Source: Paracoccus sp. M683
GTDB taxonomy: Bacteria; Pseudomonadota; Alphaproteobacteria; Rhodobacterales; Rhodobacteraceae
Length of the DNA: 64,000 nt
Reading direction: 5' to 3'
NCBI RefSeq assembly: GCF_007096355.1
Contig: NZ_VKDF01000014.1
Coordinates: 1 to 64,000, forward strand
In this document: positions 60,605 through 64,000 of the stretch, in pieces
How the letters are laid out: each line of letters opens with the position of its first letter
Numbering within the stretch: position 1 is the stretch's first letter
The notes under the pieces: generated by a model
Database searches by the model: none
The model's input: the letters and a program-made list of their open reading frames with translations, nothing else
Told to the model about the DNA's origin: nothing
Translations under genes and position numbers: made by a program

Positions 60605-61108
60605 ATGGCGCAGACCGACCTTTATATCCACAGTGACGAGATTCACCCGATCGACATCGTCGAATCGGTCGCGACGCATCACGACTGGGATTTCGACCGG
60701 CTTGCCGACGACCAGATCGCGATGGTGGTCGAAGGCCAGTGGCGCAGCTACTCGATCACGCTGGCATGGTCTGCGCGCGAGGAAGTGCTGCGGCTGATCT
60801 GCACCTTCGACATGGACCCGCCCGCCGAACGGCTGCCCGAACTGTACGAGACGCTGAACCTGGCCAATGATCAGGTCTGGGATGGCGGCTTCACCTTCTG
60901 GAACGAACAGAAGCTGATGGTCTGGCGCTATGGTCTGGTGCTGGCCGGCGATACGATAGCGGCGCCCGAACAGATCGACCAGATGATCGGCAATGCCCTG
61001 ATGGGCTGCGAACGCTTCTATCCCTCGTTCCAGTTGGCCGCCTGGGGCAACAGTTCCCCGGCCGAGGCGCTGGACATCGCCATGGCCGAGGCCTACGGAC
61101 GGGCCTGA
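60605..61108 (+). CDS. YbjN domain protein
   Basis: The 167-residue protein (HPIDIVESVATHHDWDFDRL; RLPELYETLNLANDQVWDGG; FTFWNEQKLMVWRYGLVLAG) matches the YbjN/type III chaperone-like fold. YbjN in E. coli affects stress and motility; the role here is not known. GCAGGAGACAGAC precedes ATG 60605. proC follows in the same direction. Confidence 0.86.
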   Translation: MAQTDLYIHSDEIHPIDIVESVATHHDWDFDRLADDQIAMVVEGQWRSYSITLAWSAREEVLRLICTFDMDPPAERLPELYETLNLANDQVWDGGFTFWNEQKLMVWRYGLVLAGDTIAAPEQIDQMIGNALMGCERFYPSFQLAAWGNSSPAEALDIAMAEAYGRA

Positions 61109-61144
61109 CGGGGCTTGGCCCCACCGGAACGACAAGGGGGCCGC

Positions 61145-61957
61145 ATGACCGATTTCAACCAGTTGAACCAGCGCGGGCTGGTGCTTGTCGGCTGTGGCCG
61201 GATGGGCGGCGCGATGCTGAAGGGCTGGCTGGCGCGTGGGCTGGAACCCGGCGCCGTCACGGTGATCGACCCGAAACTTTCGCCTGACTGGCAGGACAAG
61301 GGGCTGCGGGTGAATGCGCCGCTGCCGGAAAACCCGGCCGTTCTGGTGCTGGCAGTCAAGCCGCAGATGATGGCCGACGCCCTGGGCGAAGTGCCCCGGC
61401 TGACCGATACGCTGGTGGTTTCCGTCGCGGCGGGCACGACGATTGCCACCTATCAGGCCGCTTTTCCCGGCAGTCCGATCGTGCGTGTCATGCCGAACAC
61501 GCCGGCGGCGATCGGGCAGGGGATTTCCGCGATGATCGGCAATGCCGCGGCGACCGCGGCCCATCTGGACCTGGCCGAGACGCTGATGCGCGCCGTGGGT
61601 CGCGTCGTTCGCTTGCAGAACGAGGATCAGATGGATGCCGTCACCGGCCTGTCGGGCAGCGGCCCGGCCTATGTGTTCCACATGATCGAGGCGATGGCCC
61701 TGGCCGGACAGGAAGTGGGTCTGCCCGCCGATCTGTCGCTGGAACTGGCGCGGGTGACCGTCGCCGGCGCCGGCTTGCTGGCCGTCGATGCGGACGAGGA
61801 TCCCGCCATCCTGCGCGAGAATGTGACCTCGCCCGGTGGCACCACGGCTGCGGGGCTGCGGGTGCTGATGGACGCCGCCACCGGCCTGCGCCCGTTGATG
61901 GCGCGGACGGTGCGGGCGGCAACCGAACGCGGGCGCGAATTGGGGGCGCAGAAATGA
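61145..61957 (+). CDS. proC: Pyrroline-5-carboxylate reductase
   Basis: The 270-residue protein starts with a Rossmann NAD(P) fold (RGLVLVGCGRMGGAMLKGWL), with VRVMPNTPAAIGQGISAMIG and the family signature ENVTSPGGTTAAGLRVL. It makes proline from pyrroline-5-carboxylate. AAGGGGGCCGC precedes ATG 61145. It overlaps the next gene by four bases. Confidence 0.93.
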   Translation: MTDFNQLNQRGLVLVGCGRMGGAMLKGWLARGLEPGAVTVIDPKLSPDWQDKGLRVNAPLPENPAVLVLAVKPQMMADALGEVPRLTDTLVVSVAAGTTIATYQAAFPGSPIVRVMPNTPAAIGQGISAMIGNAAATAAHLDLAETLMRAVGRVVRLQNEDQMDAVTGLSGSGPAYVFHMIEAMALAGQEVGLPADLSLELARVTVAGAGLLAVDADEDPAILRENVTSPGGTTAAGLRVLMDAATGLRPLMARTVRAATERGRELGAQK

Positions 61958-62286
61958 CCATATCCTATGACGATTTCCAGAAGGTCGACATTCGCGTCGG
62001 CACGGTCATCCGGGCCGAACCCTTCCCCGAGGCGCGCAAGCCCGCCATCAAGCTGTGGCTTGATCTGGGCGAATTGGGCGAACGCAAGTCCTCGGCCCAG
62101 ATCACCCGGCATTACGACCCGGCGGAACTGGTCGGCAAGCAGGTGCTTTGCGTGATCAACTTCGCGCCTCGCCAGATCGGTCCCTTCATGTCCGAGGTGC
62201 TGGTGCTGGGCCTGCCCGACCGCGATGGCGAGGTGGTGCTGATCGGCCCTGACCATCCGGTGCCCAATGCCGGAAGGATGTTCTGA
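61954..62286 (+). CDS. tRNA-binding (EMAP/CsaA-type) domain protein
   Basis: The 110-residue OB-fold protein (DFQKVDIRVGTVIRAEPFPE; KQVLCVINFAPRQIGPFMSE; VPNAGRMF) matches CsaA/YgjH stand-alone tRNA-binding domains, proposed to bind tRNA or act as export chaperones. It overlaps proC and shares a base with the following gene, so it is operonic. Confidence 0.88.
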   Translation: MTISYDDFQKVDIRVGTVIRAEPFPEARKPAIKLWLDLGELGERKSSAQITRHYDPAELVGKQVLCVINFAPRQIGPFMSEVLVLGLPDRDGEVVLIGPDHPVPNAGRMF

Positions 62287-63245
62287 TGAAACTGCTGGTG
62301 ACACGCCCGATGACCGCCGCGGCGACCGAGGCGATCTCGGCCCGGTTCGACGCGACCTATCTGCCCGACCAGCCGCTGACCCCGACCGAGGCGCGGCAGG
62401 CGATGCTGGATTTTGACCTGATCCTGCCCACGCTGCGCGACAGTTTCACGACCGAGGCCTTCGCCGGCGCGGTGCCCGGTGATCTGCGCTGCAAGCTGCT
62501 GGCGAATTTCGGCGTTGGCTTCAACCATATCGACATTCAGGCCGCCCGCGCGGCCGGGGTCGCGGTCAGCAACACACCGGGCGCGGTGACCGATGCCACC
62601 GCCGATCTGGCCATGACCCTGCTGCTGATGAGCGCGCGTCGCGCGAGTGAGGGCGAACATCTGGTCCGCAGTGGACAATGGGACGGCTGGTATCCGACGC
62701 AGCTTCTGGGCAGCCATGTCAGTGGCAAGACGGTGGGCATCATCGGCATGGGGCGCATCGGCAAGGCCATTGCCGCGCGCTGTAACCTGGGTTTCGGGAT
62801 GCGCGTGGTGTTTCACAACCGGTCCGAGGTGTCCGCGCTGGACATTCCGGCCCAGCAGATGCCCGACCTGCATACGACGCTGTCCGCCGCCGATTTCGCG
62901 GTTGTGGCGGTGCCGGGCGGTGCCGGCACGCGGCATCTGATCGGTGGGGCGGAACTGGCCGCGCTTGGACCCAAGGGGCATCTGATCAACATTTCGCGCG
63001 GGGATGTCATCGACGAGGCCGCATTGATCACGGCGCTTGAAACGGGCGCCATCGCCGGGGCCGGGCTGGATGTCTATGAACAGGAACCGCATGTGCCGCA
63101 GGCATTGCGTGCGCTGTGGAACGTGACCCTGCTGCCGCATCTGGGCACCGCCGCGGAAGAGGTCCGCACAGCGATGGGCCTGCGCGCGCTGGACAATCTG
63201 ATCGACCTTGCCGAGGGGCGTGCGCCGCGTGACCTGTTGAATTGA
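62286..63245 (+). CDS. D-isomer-specific 2-hydroxyacid dehydrogenase (glyoxylate/hydroxypyruvate reductase-like)
   Basis: The 319-residue enzyme has the NAD(P) motif VGIIGMGRIGKAIAARCNLG, the substrate Arg in INISRGDVIDEAALITAL, a Glu in LDVYEQEP and the catalytic His in TLLPHLGTAAEEV. It probably reduces glyoxylate or hydroxypyruvate. The glycerate 2-kinase gene ahead could take its D-glycerate product; the exact substrate is inferred. Confidence 0.85.
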   Translation: MKLLVTRPMTAAATEAISARFDATYLPDQPLTPTEARQAMLDFDLILPTLRDSFTTEAFAGAVPGDLRCKLLANFGVGFNHIDIQAARAAGVAVSNTPGAVTDATADLAMTLLLMSARRASEGEHLVRSGQWDGWYPTQLLGSHVSGKTVGIIGMGRIGKAIAARCNLGFGMRVVFHNRSEVSALDIPAQQMPDLHTTLSAADFAVVAVPGGAGTRHLIGGAELAALGPKGHLINISRGDVIDEAALITALETGAIAGAGLDVYEQEPHVPQALRALWNVTLLPHLGTAAEEVRTAMGLRALDNLIDLAEGRAPRDLLN

Positions 63246-63327
63246 TAAAAGCTTACCGGGGGAACGCAGACCCCTTGGCCGCGCGTTGGGCATCCGTAAC
63301 CGACGCGCGACCTGAAAGGAGCAAGCG

Positions 63328-63534
63328 ATGAACTGGGATATCATTCAGGGCAAGTGGAAGCAGATGAAGGGTGCCGCCCGCGAAAAATGGGGCGAGCTGA
63401 CCGATGACGAATATGATCAGATCGCCGGCAACAAGGATCAGCTGGCGGGCAAGTTGCAGGAAAAATACGGCTGGACCAAGGAAGAGGCCGACGAGAAGAT
63501 CAACGAGTTCGCGCGCGACGCCGACAAGCTGTGA
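63328..63534 (+). CDS. CsbD-family stress-response protein
   Basis: The 68-residue protein (MNWDIIQGKWKQMKGAAREK; WGELTDDEYDQIAGNKDQLA; GKLQEKYGWTKEEADEKI) is a typical CsbD-like four-helix protein, hydrophilic and stress-induced in other bacteria. AAAGGAGCAAGCG precedes the ATG. It has its own terminator. Confidence 0.92.
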   Translation: MNWDIIQGKWKQMKGAAREKWGELTDDEYDQIAGNKDQLAGKLQEKYGWTKEEADEKINEFARDADKL

Positions 63535-63563
63535 CCGCGTGCCTGATTAAGGCGATGATCGTG

Positions 63564-63589
63564 AAAAGGGGCCACGCGGCCCCTTTTTT
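63564..63589 (+). terminator. Terminator of the CsbD gene
   Basis: AAAAGGGGCC and GGCCCCTTTT pair around ACGC and end in a run of six T residues. Confidence 0.9.
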
Positions 63590-63765
63590 GTTGCGATGAT
63601 GCTATGGCGCCGTGGCTGTCCAGGGCAGGGCAATGGGCAGCGGGTTGCCTGATCGGGGTTTGCCGTGTCCTGTGCGGCACGGCTGAGGAACGGGGCTGCC
63701 TGTCTTGGGCCTGAAAGCTGCAACAGCGTCTTTTCTTTTGCGCGAAATCAGGGTCATGTGTGGCC

Positions 63766-64000
63766 ATGACAGAACTTGGCGAACGCGCGATGACCCTGAT
63801 CCGCGCAGGCATTCAGGCCGCCGACCCGGCGGATTGCGTCGCCCGCGCGCTGGATCGGGCCTTGGCCGATGCACCTGCGCCGGGCGGGCGGTGGCATGTC
63901 GTCGCCCTTGGCAAGGCCGCGCGTGCGATGACAGTTGCGGCGCTGGCCGGGCTGCCGGGTGGCACCTCGGCGCTGATCGTGACCAATGCCGGCAATGACG
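63766..64000 (+). CDS. Glycerate 2-kinase (DUF4147/MOFRL type), N-terminal part
   Basis: The window ends inside this gene. The first ~78 residues (MTLIRAGIQAADPADCVARA; WHVVALGKAARAMTVAALAG; GGTSALIVTNAGND) match the N-terminal DUF4147 domain of glycerate 2-kinase (also called TtuD or GckA). It would phosphorylate D-glycerate in glyoxylate or hydroxypyruvate use, consistent with the reductase gene 0.5 kb upstream. Confidence 0.8.
   Translation, partial: MTELGERAMTLIRAGIQAADPADCVARALDRALADAPAPGGRWHVVALGKAARAMTVAALAGLPGGTSALIVTNAGND

Overview
This is a high-GC alphaproteobacterial chromosome segment. The dctB/dctD pair, a one-cysteine IscR-type regulator, a DUF1127 gene followed by anti-Shine-Dalgarno hairpins, DUF2849/cysI/cysH/DUF934, glutaryl-CoA dehydrogenase and dimeric NADP isocitrate dehydrogenase together point to Rhodobacterales, most likely Paracoccus or a close relative. 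The assignment is an inference from gene content; no 16S gene is present. Layout: (1) 1-2.9 kb: the end of tuf, then a lipid-kinase-like gene, a metallophosphoesterase and a Doc/Fic-type toxin gene, all lying between tuf and rpsJ. (2) 2.9-12.8 kb: the S10/spc ribosomal protein cluster rpsJ-rplCDWB-rpsS-rplV-rpsC-rplP-rpmC-rpsQ-rplNXE-rpsNH-rplFR-rpsE-rpmD. It has terminator-like hairpins after rplW and rplP, an opposite-strand AT-richer gene inserted between rplP and rpmC, and it stops after rpmD with no rplO/secY. (3) 12.9-20 kb: an accessory stretch with a lipoprotein, a SARP-like regulator divergent from a PAP2/haloperoxidase-like protein, a 67-residue protein and a subtilase, then a glycosyltransferase-like gene and a TIR-like protein with a membrane anchor. 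(4) 20-26 kb: tRNA-Tyr, an RlmB-type methyltransferase, a YHS protein, a CoA-binding protein, a large OmpA-family protein and gcdH. (5) 26-32 kb: an assimilatory sulfur operon (DUF2849-cysI-cysH-DUF934-fpr) divergent from an Lrp-type regulator, then arsC-arsH. (6) 32-38.7 kb: a PycTM-like membrane protein fused to a propeller-like region, iscR, an alpha/beta hydrolase, a tandem HD-domain protein, icd and purQ. (7) 38.7-50 kb: dctB-dctD (DctD lacks the GAFTGA loop), an RD-repeat protein, metZ, folE2, a secreted protein, uvrD/pcrA and rlmJ. (8) 50-50.6 kb: a DUF1127 gene followed by eight hairpins carrying CUCCUCCC in their loops, a CcsR/cuckoo-type sRNA array. (9) 50.9-64 kb: mrp, terB-like, DUF1330, phzF-like, ppk2, pyrG, secG, cobyric acid synthase and a threonine-phosphate decarboxylase, a YbjN protein, proC, a tRNA-binding protein, a 2-hydroxyacid dehydrogenase, CsbD and the start of a glycerate 2-kinase. 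The strongest second-look candidates are the eight-unit anti-SD hairpin array, the PycTM-propeller fusion with no nearby cyclase, the regulator/PAP2/small-protein/subtilase cluster, the insertion inside the ribosomal protein operon, and a dispersed palindromic repeat family at three intergenic sites.
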